Assembly: GCA_031271375.1 (NCBI GenBank)
Contig: JAISVU010000299.1
Span: 1 to 22,878, forward strand
DNA: 22,878 nt
Reading direction: 5' to 3'
From: Clostridiales bacterium
GTDB taxonomy: Bacteria > Bacillota > Clostridia > Lachnospirales > WRAX01
The position numbers and the translations under genes were made by a program. This document shows, one piece after another, positions 1 to 6,508 of this stretch. Below the pieces are notes generated by a model, which saw only the letters and a list, made by a program, of their open reading frames with translations, searched no databases and was not told the origin of the DNA. Every line of letters begins with the position of its first letter. Within the stretch, counting starts at the first letter, position 1.

Positions 1-474
1 GACTATCACGAGATGATTCGTGTATATAACGTCGTTATTAAACAGCTCCAGCCCCGCCGTTATATCCGCAAGGCCGTTCTGAGCTTCGGTATAAGCCATC
101 GCCGCGCCGCTGCGCAGTATGATTTCCGTGCCTTCGCCGCCGATTATAACCTGGCCGCTCAGCATGTAGACCGGATGAAACGCGGGCGGGGGTTCGGGGG
201 TTGTGGCCGTGGCAATCTGCCCCTCCAGCCGCGCAAGCACCGCGTTCACAATGTCGTTGCGCTCCTGGGCCGATAAACCTCCGTCAACGAACGGCGGCTG
301 GCTGTTTAGCTGGTTATACAGCTCGCTATATTTTTTATCCACATAGCTCTTCGTCACAACCGGGTCCCCGCTGGAACCGGGAGCCGCGGTAGAGGCCCCG
401 GCGCTGCCGGTCAGGGCGTAACACGCGATAATAGCGGCGCATAGAACCGCTGCGGTTTTCTTATGTAATCGCAT
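1..474 (-). CDS. Secreted protein of unknown function (C-terminus beyond window)
   Basis: The reading frame starts at an ATG at 474 and runs open through the left window edge (158 codons seen). The first 26 residues form a classic signal peptide: a positive start (MRLHKK), a hydrophobic core and an AGA cleavage-like site. After it comes a Ser/Pro/Gly linker and the motif DPVVTKSYVDKKY, which I associate with exported Firmicute proteins of unknown role. Residues 70-85 look helical, followed by a Pro-rich stretch and a beta-rich part (YMLSGQVIIGGEGTEI). A GGAG ribosome site lies 9 nt before the ATG and a good sigma-A type promoter just beyond it, so this gene has its own transcript. No enzymatic motif is visible. 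The call 'secreted' is firm; function is unknown. Confidence 0.75.
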   Translation of the reverse strand, partial: MRLHKKTAAVLCAAIIACYALTGSAGASTAAPGSSGDPVVTKSYVDKKYSELYNQLNSQPPFVDGGLSAQERNDIVNAVLARLEGQIATATTPEPPPAFHPVYMLSGQVIIGGEGTEIILRSGAAMAYTEAQNGLADITAGLELFNNDVIYTNHLVIV

Positions 475-496
475 ATGCTCAACTCCGTTTTTCGTC

Positions 497-524
497 ATTT
501 TACCACAAATTACGGTAATGTCAA
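497..524 (-). promoter_or_regulatory. Sigma-A type promoter of the secreted-protein gene
   Basis: On the minus strand a perfect -35 TTGACA (519-524) and a -10 TAAAAT (497-502) are separated by 16 bp. The -10 lies 22 nt before the ATG at 474, leaving room for a short leader carrying the GGAG ribosome site. Confidence 0.7.
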
Positions 525-590
525 CAACCTAGCGGGCGTTTAAATTCATTGACGGTGTCAATAAATAGTGTGGCAATCACGATTTAAAAC

Positions 591-623
591 CCCTTCACAC
601 AGAGACACAGAGGCACAGAGATA
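591..623 (+). repeat. CACAGAGRCACAGAG interspersed repeat, copy 1
   Basis: A purine/CA-rich repeat built of the unit (G)RCACAGA. It matches 6370-6410 and, in both orientations, 20161-20190 and 20261-20290. Copies 1 and 2 share flanks (TTCACACAGAG before, AGATA(A)GCGGC after), and each is followed within 100 bp by the heptad repeat core, so the two may travel together. Confidence 0.7.
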
Positions 624-690
624 AAGCGGCGAGGTGAAAGTTATTTGAGCATAGCAAAATGAAAGTAGCGATATGATGTGAACCTTTTTT

Positions 691-726
691 ACAGTAACTA
701 TCTGAGCTCTCGGCCCTCGGCCCTAG
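691..726. repeat. Heptad repeat (GTAACTATC core), copy R1
   Basis: The core AGTAACTATCTG is followed by GAGCTCT CGGCCCT CGGCCCT, 7-nt units. The last CTA of the repeat is the TAG stop codon of the small membrane protein gene (723-725). Confidence 0.7.
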
Positions 727-887
727 CATATGAACAATCTCCAAAACCCGGTAACAAGCAGCAGCGCGGCTAGCAAAAATCCCCAGGCGGGGAGCAGCAG
801 CACCAGCAACATCCCGAACCCCATCGACATGCTCACGACGCCCGAAAGCCGCCGCAGATGTATCACCCTGTCCGCTCTCCTATTCAT
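723..887 (-). CDS. Small two-helix membrane protein, unknown function
   Basis: 54 residues, starting MNRRADR. The ATG at 887 is chosen because a perfect AGGAGG lies 7 nt upstream; an in-frame ATG nine codons earlier has no such site. A basic N-terminus (five Arg in 13 residues) is followed by two hydrophobic stretches, about residues 18-36 and 37-51, split by the turn LPAWG, so a helical hairpin with the N-terminus inside is likely. The TAG stop lies within a heptad repeat. It follows the TPR gene after about 60 bp and may be co-transcribed or use a weak TATAAT at 917-922. I do not recognise a family. Confidence 0.6.
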   Translation of the reverse strand: MNRRADRVIHLRRLSGVVSMSMGFGMLLVLLLPAWGFLLAALLLVTGFWRLFIC

Positions 888-949
888 ACAGGTTCCTCCT
901 GATATAAACGTCATTAATTATAGTATATATCAAAAGATTGAAATGGAGC

Positions 950-2113
950 TTATTCATAGGATAAATTCTCTCTATAACGATTTTTGAGCCCTGTCAGCAC
1001 TGTGTTTAGGATGAGCTGGTAATCCTTGATACGGCCCTGCGCCTTTTTTATGCGGGCGTATTCCAGGTTTGCCCTGGCGTCGGCGGGGTCGATGGCTATC
1101 GCGGCGCTGATGGCGCTGTGGGCGTGGTTAAGGTCGTAGTCCTGGCGGTAATAGGCAGCGAGGCGCGTCCATAAATCGACGCTGGAGCGGTTTGTGAGCA
1201 GGGCCTTTTCCATGCACTTTATCGCGGCGGGGATGTTGTTATTCTTAACGAACAGCTCCGCCTGCTTCTTCAAGAAGCTACGGTCTTTGTTGTCAATCAA
1301 ATCCATCACGGCTGCGGCCCGCTCGTACATGCGCAGATTCACCAGCACATCCGCGAAACGGTAGATATAATGGGTTGCGGGATCCATTGCTATAGCCTTC
1401 TCGTACAGCGGGACGGCCCCGGCGGAGTTCCCTGCGCGTTCCTGAATCTCGGCGCGGAAGAAATGGATGTCCGCGCTGTCCCCATAGGATTCGGCAGCGC
1501 CTAGCGTCTTTCCCGCAAGGTCGAAGGCCCCGGCCATTATGTAGGCCTCGGCCAGGTGCAGGATAACGGGGACGTTCTCCGGTTCCTTATACATAGCTTT
1601 GCGCAGATATCCGGCGGCCTCAGCGTATTCGCCCTGTTTCATCAGGGCTATCGCGGCGTTGTTGTACAGCTGGGCGTTGTCCTCAAACAGCAGGGCCTTT
1701 TTATAGAGCGCGAAAGCCTTCTCCGGCTCGTCGGTGTTCATCAGGTCGTCGGCGCGCTCCTTGAGCTTCTCCCATTCCTTCCGGCTTTCCCAGGCGTTCA
1801 GCTCCGTCCTAAGGGCTTCGGCGTCGCCGTAATCCAGGTAATCCGTCAGCGAGAGGAAGCGGATAAGCCGCTCGCTGAAGCTGTGCAGCTTCGCGATTTC
1901 CTTGAGCTTTGACGATATGAAGTTCAGGTTAAGCGTGGTTTTCACCCAGTCGATAAACTCGTCGCTCGTAAAGTCGTCTACCGACTGCTTCCAATAATGC
2001 AGGCAATGATACTGCGCCTCCTCAAACGAGAAGACGCCGATATTCGTGGCTTTGAATTTATAAGGCTTCGCGGCCTGCTCCTGGGAGAGGGAAAGGATGA
2101 GGTTCGCCGTCAT
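950..2113 (-). CDS. TPR-repeat protein associated with the Hsp70 locus
   Basis: 387 residues. The N-terminal 110 residues form a helical domain (FSFEEAQYHCLHYWKQSVDDF, FLSLTDYLDYG) that I recall in clostridial TPR proteins encoded near DnaK-like genes. From about residue 113 to 365 there are roughly seven tetratricopeptide repeats, for example YNNAAIALMKQGEYAEAAGYL and EKAIAMDPATHYIYRFADVL. TPR arrays are protein-docking scaffolds; in eukaryotes some bind Hsp70 tails, but no Hsp70 here carries an EEVD tail, so direct docking is only inference. The ATG lies 2 nt after the MNT stop codon with no strong ribosome site, implying translational coupling to that gene. No signal peptide or membrane helix: cytoplasmic. 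Confidence 0.85.
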   Translation of the reverse strand: MTANLILSLSQEQAAKPYKFKATNIGVFSFEEAQYHCLHYWKQSVDDFTSDEFIDWVKTTLNLNFISSKLKEIAKLHSFSERLIRFLSLTDYLDYGDAEALRTELNAWESRKEWEKLKERADDLMNTDEPEKAFALYKKALLFEDNAQLYNNAAIALMKQGEYAEAAGYLRKAMYKEPENVPVILHLAEAYIMAGAFDLAGKTLGAAESYGDSADIHFFRAEIQERAGNSAGAVPLYEKAIAMDPATHYIYRFADVLVNLRMYERAAAVMDLIDNKDRSFLKKQAELFVKNNNIPAAIKCMEKALLTNRSSVDLWTRLAAYYRQDYDLNHAHSAISAAIAIDPADARANLEYARIKKAQGRIKDYQLILNTVLTGLKNRYRENLSYE

Positions 2114-2115
2114 AA

Positions 2116-2436
2116 TCAGATAATCTCGCGTCCTGTCCGGAGTATTTCCTTAACGAAGGGGTTGTCGTTAGTTAAGTCGGAGGTCGGGAAACCGTGCGGC
2201 TCGATGTCTATGCCCTTATATTTCCGCGTCAATCGGAACAGCTTTGACATAATCTCTACAGAAGTTAGATTCTCAAAACTGCGCGAAAAGAAGCAGATGT
2301 CTATATCGCTGTGCTCCGTCGCCGTCCCTTTGGCATAAGAACCGTATAAATAAGCGTAATCAATGGGCATTGCGCTTTTCACGTCCGCGACGTAGCTTTT
2401 TACGGTTTTGTTTGCGGCTTCATAGTCAACAGCCAT
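2116..2436 (-). CDS. MNT-type minimal nucleotidyltransferase (antitoxin of HEPN/MNT pair)
   Basis: 106 residues. The DNA polymerase beta-like signature is complete: G32-S33, then SDIDI with D44 and D46 (the GSx10DxD pattern), which bind nucleotide and metal. MNT partners of HEPN toxins act as antitoxins; in characterised pairs (MntA-HepT) they do so by AMPylating the toxin. A strong AGGAGG site precedes the ATG, which lies inside the end of the HEPN gene (37-nt overlap), typical of this pair. The downstream TPR gene starts 2 nt after its stop. Length and motif are normal, so it is probably functional even though its HEPN partner is frameshifted. Confidence 0.85.
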   Translation of the reverse strand: MAVDYEAANKTVKSYVADVKSAMPIDYAYLYGSYAKGTATEHSDIDICFFSRSFENLTSVEIMSKLFRLTRKYKGIDIEPHGFPTSDLTNDNPFVKEILRTGREII

Positions 2437-2812
2437 GAGAATGCCTCCTTTGTCCGCTTTATAAAACTGGCGGCGGCCAGATTGTGCAGCCGTTCGCTTA
2501 ATTTTCGTTTATAGTCGGTATAACGACCGTCAATGTAATGCGATGTTAGTTCCTCGAAAAGGTCATAATATTTGTCCGCAACAACTTCCGGTAGCAGGTT
2601 TTCAAATCTTTCAACAAGTATACGTATATTATGTGTTTTTGGCACGTTATCGTCAACGTAGAGGACATACAGGCCTTTTACAAGTTTTTCAACGGCCTGC
2701 TGGCACATAAAAACCACATAGAGCCACCGGCCCTTTTCATACATGGCGTCGGCGCATTCCAAATCATATCGGCGGTTTCCAGCCAGTATTCGTATTTTTC
2801 CTGCGCGTCCAT
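2400..2812 (-). pseudogene. HEPN-domain protein, frameshifted near its start
   Basis: The natural start is the ATG at 2812, with an AAAGGTG ribosome site 7 nt upstream. It reads MDAQEKYEYWLETAD and then must shift frame at about 2768-2770 to continue as YDLECADAMYEKGRW and on to the stop. The joined product is 137 residues, typical for HEPN (PF05168-like), with FMCQQAVEKLVKGLYVL and KTHNIRILVERF. The spanned length is one base short of a multiple of three, fitting a single lost base (GATTATGAT to GATATGAT). A GTG at 2822 gives an unbroken frame but an un-HEPN-like N-terminus (MIKHGRAGKIRILAGNRR). The RNase motif RX4-6H of HepT toxins is not evident, so it may belong to the non-catalytic HEPN group. 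A sequencing error cannot be excluded. Confidence 0.75.
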
Positions 2813-2839
2813 GTTTTATCACCTTTCATTCCCATTTTT

Positions 2840-3034
2840 CTATAATTGTCCACTGATGATTTTCCGCTCAATTTCATCAAAGGCTTCCCCATAAGGCCGT
2901 GCCCGCCCGGATTGCGCCGCCGCCCTGCCTTCGTCAAGCAGGTGGTACAGTTCAGCCTTATCGTCCACTATCTCATCATAGCGGAGAGTTAAAGGCTTTT
3001 CGCTCTCAACAATTTGTTTTGCTTTTGGCGGCAT
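2840..3034 (-). CDS. Orphan antitoxin-like small protein
   Basis: 64 residues, starting MPPKAKQIVES. The ATG at 3034 has a GAGG site 8-12 nt upstream; longer in-frame readings run into a heptad repeat and are not credible. The C-terminal half (LLDEGRAAAQSGRARPYGEAFDEI, cut here) resembles the toxin-binding tail of prevent-host-death type antitoxins, in which a phrase of the form 'G..RP..EA...I' is common. No toxin gene adjoins it: upstream is a repeat-bounded spacer and downstream, after 27 bp, the broken HEPN gene. It may be the remnant of a module that lost its toxin, or an extra part of the HEPN/MNT operon. Family assignment is tentative. Confidence 0.55.
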   Translation of the reverse strand: MPPKAKQIVESEKPLTLRYDEIVDDKAELYHLLDEGRAAAQSGRARPYGEAFDEIERKIISGQL

Positions 3035-3050
3035 ATTGCCCAACCTCTTT

Positions 3051-3106
3051 CTTGGGCTAGAGCTGAGAGCCGAGATCACAGAACCCAGATAGTTAGTTTT
3101 GAAAAG
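3051..3106. repeat. Heptad repeat, copy R2' (inverted partner of R2)
   Basis: GAGAGCCGAGA-type heptads are followed by CCCAGATAGTTAG, the core in reverse orientation. It starts about 5 bp beyond the GAGG ribosome site of the antitoxin gene, and with R2 (3151-3195) bounds a spacer. The pair can fold into an imperfect stem of about 40 bp. Confidence 0.65.
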
Positions 3107-3150
3107 AAAACCCCGCGACAAGGCTAAAACCTGGCGATTACAGGCTTCCT

Positions 3151-3195
3151 ACAGTAACTATCTGCGCTCTCGGCCCTTCTTTATCTCGGCTCTAG
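3151..3195. repeat. Heptad repeat, copy R2
   Basis: ACAGTAACTATCTG is followed by GCGCTCT CGGCCCT and TCTCGGCTCTAG. It ends 1 bp before the stop codon (3197-3199) of the Hsp70-VWA gene. Confidence 0.7.
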
Positions 3196-3196
3196 C

Positions 3197-5272
3197 TTAC
3201 AGCCTTATCAGCTCCGCTATGCTGATAGCGATATTGTCCAGTATATCATAGAACTTATCGTTCAAATCGTAATACTTGCCGTCCGGCTTCGTCACCGGGT
3301 CGTAGGCGTCGATGGATTCGCGGTCTTTCCTTGCCACCACATAGGTCGTGACGTCCCGGGACTGCAGGATGTTGCAGATATCCTGGATTGACTTGCCGTC
3401 GTGCGTGGGCACATGCGGCGGCGCGTCGGTTATCAGGATGAAGATGTTCTTTGAGCCGGGCTCGGCGCGGGTGGATTCCAGGAGCTGCACGCCCGTTTCC
3501 AGGGCCTCAAGAGAGCTTTCGGGGATGTCCCCGCCGTAGAACCTGGGTATGTTCTTCACCAGCTTCTGGAAGAGCGGTATATCGTCGGTAAATCTGTAGA
3601 CATGGGGCTTTTCCTTCTCGCCCAGGTCGCCGAAGCCGATAAGCCCCAGCTTAAACGCGCAGCCCTTCTCGGAGAGTATGTTCGAGAACTCGATAGCCCG
3701 GTCTTTGACCCCGTTGATATAGGTATCCATGCTGCCGGTGGTGTCGATGATGAACACGATGTTCACATTGCCTCCCGCCGCTATCTGCCCGCGGGACGGC
3801 GGCGCGGCGTCCTTCGAGCGGTCAAACTCGGCACGTTCGGTACGGCCCGTAGCGAGGTCTTTGACGAACACCTCAAAGAGGTTGTTTATGTCGATGGCGT
3901 AGGTTATCTCAATCTGCGTGGTACCGGTAAGGCCCTGCAGCAGGACGCTGCCGATGTACTTCTTGTCCGCCTCGTGCCCGCTTTCCCACTGGTAAACGTC
4001 CACGTTGACCATTGGCGCGCCGGAGCTGGCGAAGTTCGAATCCGATATCTTTGAAGGGATAGGGCTTCCCATCGGGATAATGGGTATCAGGCCGCGCTCC
4101 TTCGTCGATACGTTTATGACAGCCTCGGTGCCGAATATCTGGCGGGTTATCTGCCCCACCTTGACATTGGACTTAGGCAGGTGAATCAGGTAATTGTATA
4201 TAGCCGCGCCCATCGCGACGCTCTTTGCCGGGTCTGTGGCCCGGTAGGGCTCCTTAACGTAGCCCGCCACCATGCGCCGCACCATCGGTATCAGCGTCGA
4301 GCCGCCCACAAGGATGACCTTCGATATCTCGTCGGCCTGCTTGCCCGCGCGCTTGAGGGCTTCCTCGATGATATCGCGGCTGCGGTCCACATACTTTCGT
4401 ATCATCGCCTCAAACTCGTCGCGGGTAATCTCGGCGTCCAGGTTCTTCGGCACGCCGTCCACGATCGTTATCGGATTGATACGCACCTGGACTTTATTCG
4501 CCCCGGAGAGCTTCTTCTTCGTCTGCTCGGCTTCCATCTTGAGCTTCTGGATGACGCGCTTGCGTTCGGGCTCGGGCAGCGAATCCAGATCCAGCTGGCT
4601 CTGCTCCCTGAACTTTTCCTTCATCCAGCGTATCAGCTCGCTGTCGAAATCGTCGCCGCCCAGGTTCATGTCGCCCACGTCGGAAAGCTCCTGGAACACC
4701 TCTTCGCCGCTCTCGTCCTTTGAGACCTTCAGCACGCAGGCGTCGAAGGTGCCGCCGCCCAAATCGTAAACCATCAGGGTTTGGGCGTAGGCCTGGCGGA
4801 AGCCGTACTCAATCGCGGCGGAAAGCGGCTCGGACAGCAGGAACACGTCCTTGAACCCGGCCAGGGCCCCGGCCTGCTTCGTAGCGAATATCTGACGGTC
4901 GTTGAAGTAGGCGGGGTGCGTGATCACAACTTCGTCAAAGGTTTCGCCCGCCTGTTCCTCGGCGCAGCGTTTGAGCTTTTTCAAAATCTCGGCGGATATC
5001 TCCTCGGGGGATTTGGCCATAAGCGCGCCGATGTTGATCTTTTCGCTGCTGCCCATCAAGCGCTTGACGGAGATGACGGTGTTCTCGGGATAGATGATCG
5101 CGCCGGACTTCGCCTCGCTGCCGACGCTGACGCCTTCCTCGGTGAAGCTGACGACGGAGGGCAGGATCTCGTCGGTGCCGTCGATCTTGACGACCTCAAG
5201 GCTGTCGGTCTTGTCTTTGTAGATGATCGCGACGGAATTCGTGGTGCCTAAGTCGATACCTAAGTAGCTCAT
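3197..5272 (-). CDS. Hsp70 (DnaK-like) fused to a von Willebrand factor A domain
   Basis: 691 residues. Residues 1-365 are a full Hsp70 ATPase domain with phosphate-1 GIDLGTTNS, catalytic K70 in SVKRLMG, E148 in LSEPLSAA, phosphate-2 YDLGGGTFDA (D170, T175) and the adenosine motif LVGGSTLIPMV; all ATPase residues are present. Residues 370-490 are a beta substrate-binding domain (TTQIEITYAIDINNLFEVFV). The helical lid of DnaK is missing; instead a VWA domain fills 502-691, with a MIDAS metal site: DTTGSM at 510-515, GGDIPE at 580-585 and ITDAPPH around D616. VWA domains bind protein ligands through a metal ion. The ATG has a GAAAGGAAG site, and an extended -10 promoter lies about 55 bp upstream. 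No signal peptide: cytoplasmic. The domain boundaries are by eye. Confidence 0.92.
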   Translation of the reverse strand: MSYLGIDLGTTNSVAIIYKDKTDSLEVVKIDGTDEILPSVVSFTEEGVSVGSEAKSGAIIYPENTVISVKRLMGSSEKINIGALMAKSPEEISAEILKKLKRCAEEQAGETFDEVVITHPAYFNDRQIFATKQAGALAGFKDVFLLSEPLSAAIEYGFRQAYAQTLMVYDLGGGTFDACVLKVSKDESGEEVFQELSDVGDMNLGGDDFDSELIRWMKEKFREQSQLDLDSLPEPERKRVIQKLKMEAEQTKKKLSGANKVQVRINPITIVDGVPKNLDAEITRDEFEAMIRKYVDRSRDIIEEALKRAGKQADEISKVILVGGSTLIPMVRRMVAGYVKEPYRATDPAKSVAMGAAIYNYLIHLPKSNVKVGQITRQIFGTEAVINVSTKERGLIPIIPMGSPIPSKISDSNFASSGAPMVNVDVYQWESGHEADKKYIGSVLLQGLTGTTQIEITYAIDINNLFEVFVKDLATGRTERAEFDRSKDAAPPSRGQIAAGGNVNIVFIIDTTGSMDTYINGVKDRAIEFSNILSEKGCAFKLGLIGFGDLGEKEKPHVYRFTDDIPLFQKLVKNIPRFYGGDIPESSLEALETGVQLLESTRAEPGSKNIFILITDAPPHVPTHDGKSIQDICNILQSRDVTTYVVARKDRESIDAYDPVTKPDGKYYDLNDKFYDILDNIAISIAELIRL

Positions 5273-5326
5273 TGCGTGTCTTCCTTTCGGGCGGGATTAT
5301 TGCGGGAATCTCGTAGGGTTATAATC

Positions 5327-5335
5327 ATTATAGCA
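5327..5335 (-). promoter_or_regulatory. Extended -10 promoter of the Hsp70-VWA gene
   Basis: TGCTATAAT on the minus strand is a perfect extended -10, 55 bp before the ATG at 5272. No good -35 is present at 17 bp, as expected for extended -10 promoters. I looked for a CIRCE heat-shock operator (TTAGCACTC-N9-GAGTGCTAA) and saw none. Confidence 0.6.
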
Positions 5336-5496
5336 CACATAGAACGTGCGTTGCGTGCAACTTTTTAACCGTCGGAAACCGCTCTGGAAGCGGCATTGCC
5401 GCGTTTTTACGGTATAATTCACATTGAGTATCGCGGTACTATGTCCATTATATCATGTAACGGGCGTACAAGCCAGATAATTAACATTACGCGTTC

Positions 5497-5614
5497 ATAC
5501 ATCTTCATCATCGTCATCGCGCTTACGCGCCGCCGCCGCCGCTGTGCGCTCACGCGCGGAAGAAGATGCTTTAATTTCGTTTAATTTAATTTCTTTTATT
5601 TCCTTTGTGGGGTT
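5497..5614. repeat. Diverged triplicated repeat, copy A
   Basis: Shares with copy B a near-identical core from GCGCGGAAGAAGATGC through TTTAATTTCGTTTAATTTAA to CCTTTGTGGGGTTT, preceded by a TTCATCATCGTCATCG-like tract and a CGCCGCCGC tract of different length. Confidence 0.7.
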
Positions 5615-5654
5615 TGCGGCCCTTTAATTCCCCTTTGCGGCCCCTTAATTCTCC
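5613..5654. repeat. Two tandem 21-bp units
   Basis: Units 5613-5633 and 5634-5654 both begin TTTGCGGCCC and differ at two positions. The unit length is a multiple of three, and on the minus strand it reads GIKGPQR-like heptapeptides, but no start codon supports translation. Confidence 0.65.
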
Positions 5655-5680
5655 TTACAGGGGCGTTTGCGGGCCGCAAA

Positions 5681-5836
5681 ATGTATTTATATGATATATA
5701 CAGTATATACATATTGCTCTTCGTCATCGTTTTAACGCTTTGCTCACGCGCCGCCGCTGTGCGCGCACGCGCGGAAGAAGATGCTTTAATTTCGTTTAAT
5801 TTAATTTCTTTTTATTTTATTTCCTTTGTGGGGTTT
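5681..5836. repeat. Diverged triplicated repeat, copy B
   Basis: The right part matches copy A (GCGCGGAAGAAGATGC onward). The left part (a TATATGATATATACAGTATA-type tract, then CGTTTTAACGCTTTGC) matches copy C instead, so B links the other two. Confidence 0.7.
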
Positions 5837-5868
5837 CCGTTGACAAAACTGGAGTTTCCGTTGCATTA

Positions 5869-5912
5869 ATTCCATTTTTGTCAGCGATAACTCAAATTAC
5901 CAAAAATGGAAT
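5869..5912. repeat. 12-bp perfect inverted repeat, 20-nt loop
   Basis: ATTCCATTTTTG at 5869-5880 is the exact reverse complement of 5901-5912. The stem is AT-rich and not followed by a clear T-run, so a terminator is doubtful; an operator or element end is equally possible. Confidence 0.6.
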
Positions 5913-5977
5913 AAAAAACCATTACGCTAAACCTTGAATCTATCACGTTTTCATGTTGCAAGATGAAGCTCTTGTGT

Positions 5978-6060
5978 GTACATATATCATATATACAGCA
6001 TATACACATTATTCTTCATCATCATTTTAACGCTTTGCACACGCGCCTACGCCGCTGCGC
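5978..6060. repeat. Diverged triplicated repeat, copy C (partial)
   Basis: Matches the left part of copy B: an ATATATCATATATACAGCATA-like tract (shortened), then TTCATCATCATTTTAACG and CGCTTTGCACACGCGCC. It lacks the right part shared by A and B. Confidence 0.65.
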
Positions 6061-6085
6061 ATAAGAGGACGTGATAATCCCAAGC

Positions 6086-6162
6086 CGTATGGCGCGGCCT
6101 CTGGACGCGCCGGGATTTGTAGCAAGCGCCAGCTTCGGCGCGTCTTGAAGCCGCGCCCTACG
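6086..6162. repeat. Palindromic element with GGCGCGGC ends, copy 1
   Basis: The left end CGTATGGCGCGGC (6086-6098) and right end GCCGCGCCCTACG (6150-6162) are inverted with one mismatch. Inner parts (GACGCGCC / GGCGCGTC) also pair. A second copy lies at 15405-15480 in the same orientation, so this is a dispersed miniature inverted element. Confidence 0.7.
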
Positions 6163-6237
6163 AATTTATGCCAACCTCGGCGCGTTGCGTTGCGGGTCAA
6201 GCCCGCAATGACGAGCCACCCCTACGGATAGAAAAAC

Positions 6238-6272
6238 GGGCGATTAATCGTAGGGGCGATTACTAATCGCCC
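6238..6272. repeat. GGGCGATTA palindrome
   Basis: GGGCGATTA at 6254-6262 pairs perfectly with TAATCGCCC at 6264-6272 around one base; another GGGCGATTA lies at 6238-6246. The frame CGTAGGGGCG...CGCCCG recurs at 13508-13532 with different stem bases, so the two belong to one family of stem-variable palindromes. Confidence 0.6.
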
Positions 6273-6369
6273 GCCGTGCTGGATTCGGGCGGCATACCTG
6301 TCTATCGGGACTACGGGTCAGGTCCGCAATGACGGCCCGGGAAAATGTTCTGTTCGTCGAATATATAAA

Positions 6370-6410
6370 CCCTTTCACACAGAGGCACAGAGACACAGAG
6401 AGATAGCGGC
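6370..6410 (+). repeat. CACAGAG interspersed repeat, copy 2
   Basis: TTTCACACAGAGGCACAGAG followed by ACACAGAGAGATAGCGGC; same orientation and flanks as the copy at 591-623. A heptad repeat core follows at 6461. Confidence 0.7.
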
Positions 6411-6460
6411 ACAGAGAAAGCCGTTACTGCTTTCAATATCAATGTGTTATCAGATAGCTT

Positions 6461-6508
6461 TCTACAAGTAACTATCTGGGCTCTGAGCTCTTCTTTTTCT
6501 CGTCTCTA
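6461..6508. repeat. Heptad repeat, copy R3
   Basis: CAAGTAACTATCTGGG, then CTCTGAGCTCTTC and a T-rich tract. Its right end CTA (6506-6508) forms the TAG stop codon of the adjoining Hsp70 gene. Confidence 0.65.

Larger units (their letters stand above)
5336..6460. other. Long non-coding spacer, pile-up of repeats
   Basis: About 1.1 kb with no credible gene on either strand. It contains a three-copy diverged repeat (5497-5614, 5681-5836, 5978-6060), a tandem 21-bp pair (5613-5654), a 12-bp perfect inverted repeat (5869-5912), an inverted-end palindromic element (6086-6162), a GGGCGATTA palindrome (6238-6272), two copies of a 'CGGGTCAAGCCCGCAATGACG'-like phrase (about 6193-6213 and 6313-6334) and the CACAGAG repeat (6370-6410). 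On the minus strand short open stretches keep a protein-like phrase (EIKLNEIKASSSAR) in two of the copies but lack starts, so they may be decayed coding fragments. Confidence 0.6.

Noticed and set aside
3602..5251. Long open frames on the plus strand opposite the Hsp70-VWA gene
   Set aside because: They are antisense shadows of GC-rich codons; no ribosome sites, no recognisable domains, while the minus strand encodes full Hsp70 and VWA motifs.
5273..5396. CIRCE heat-shock operator upstream of the Hsp70-VWA gene
   Set aside because: No TTAGCACTC or GAGTGCTAA half-sites at the right spacing.
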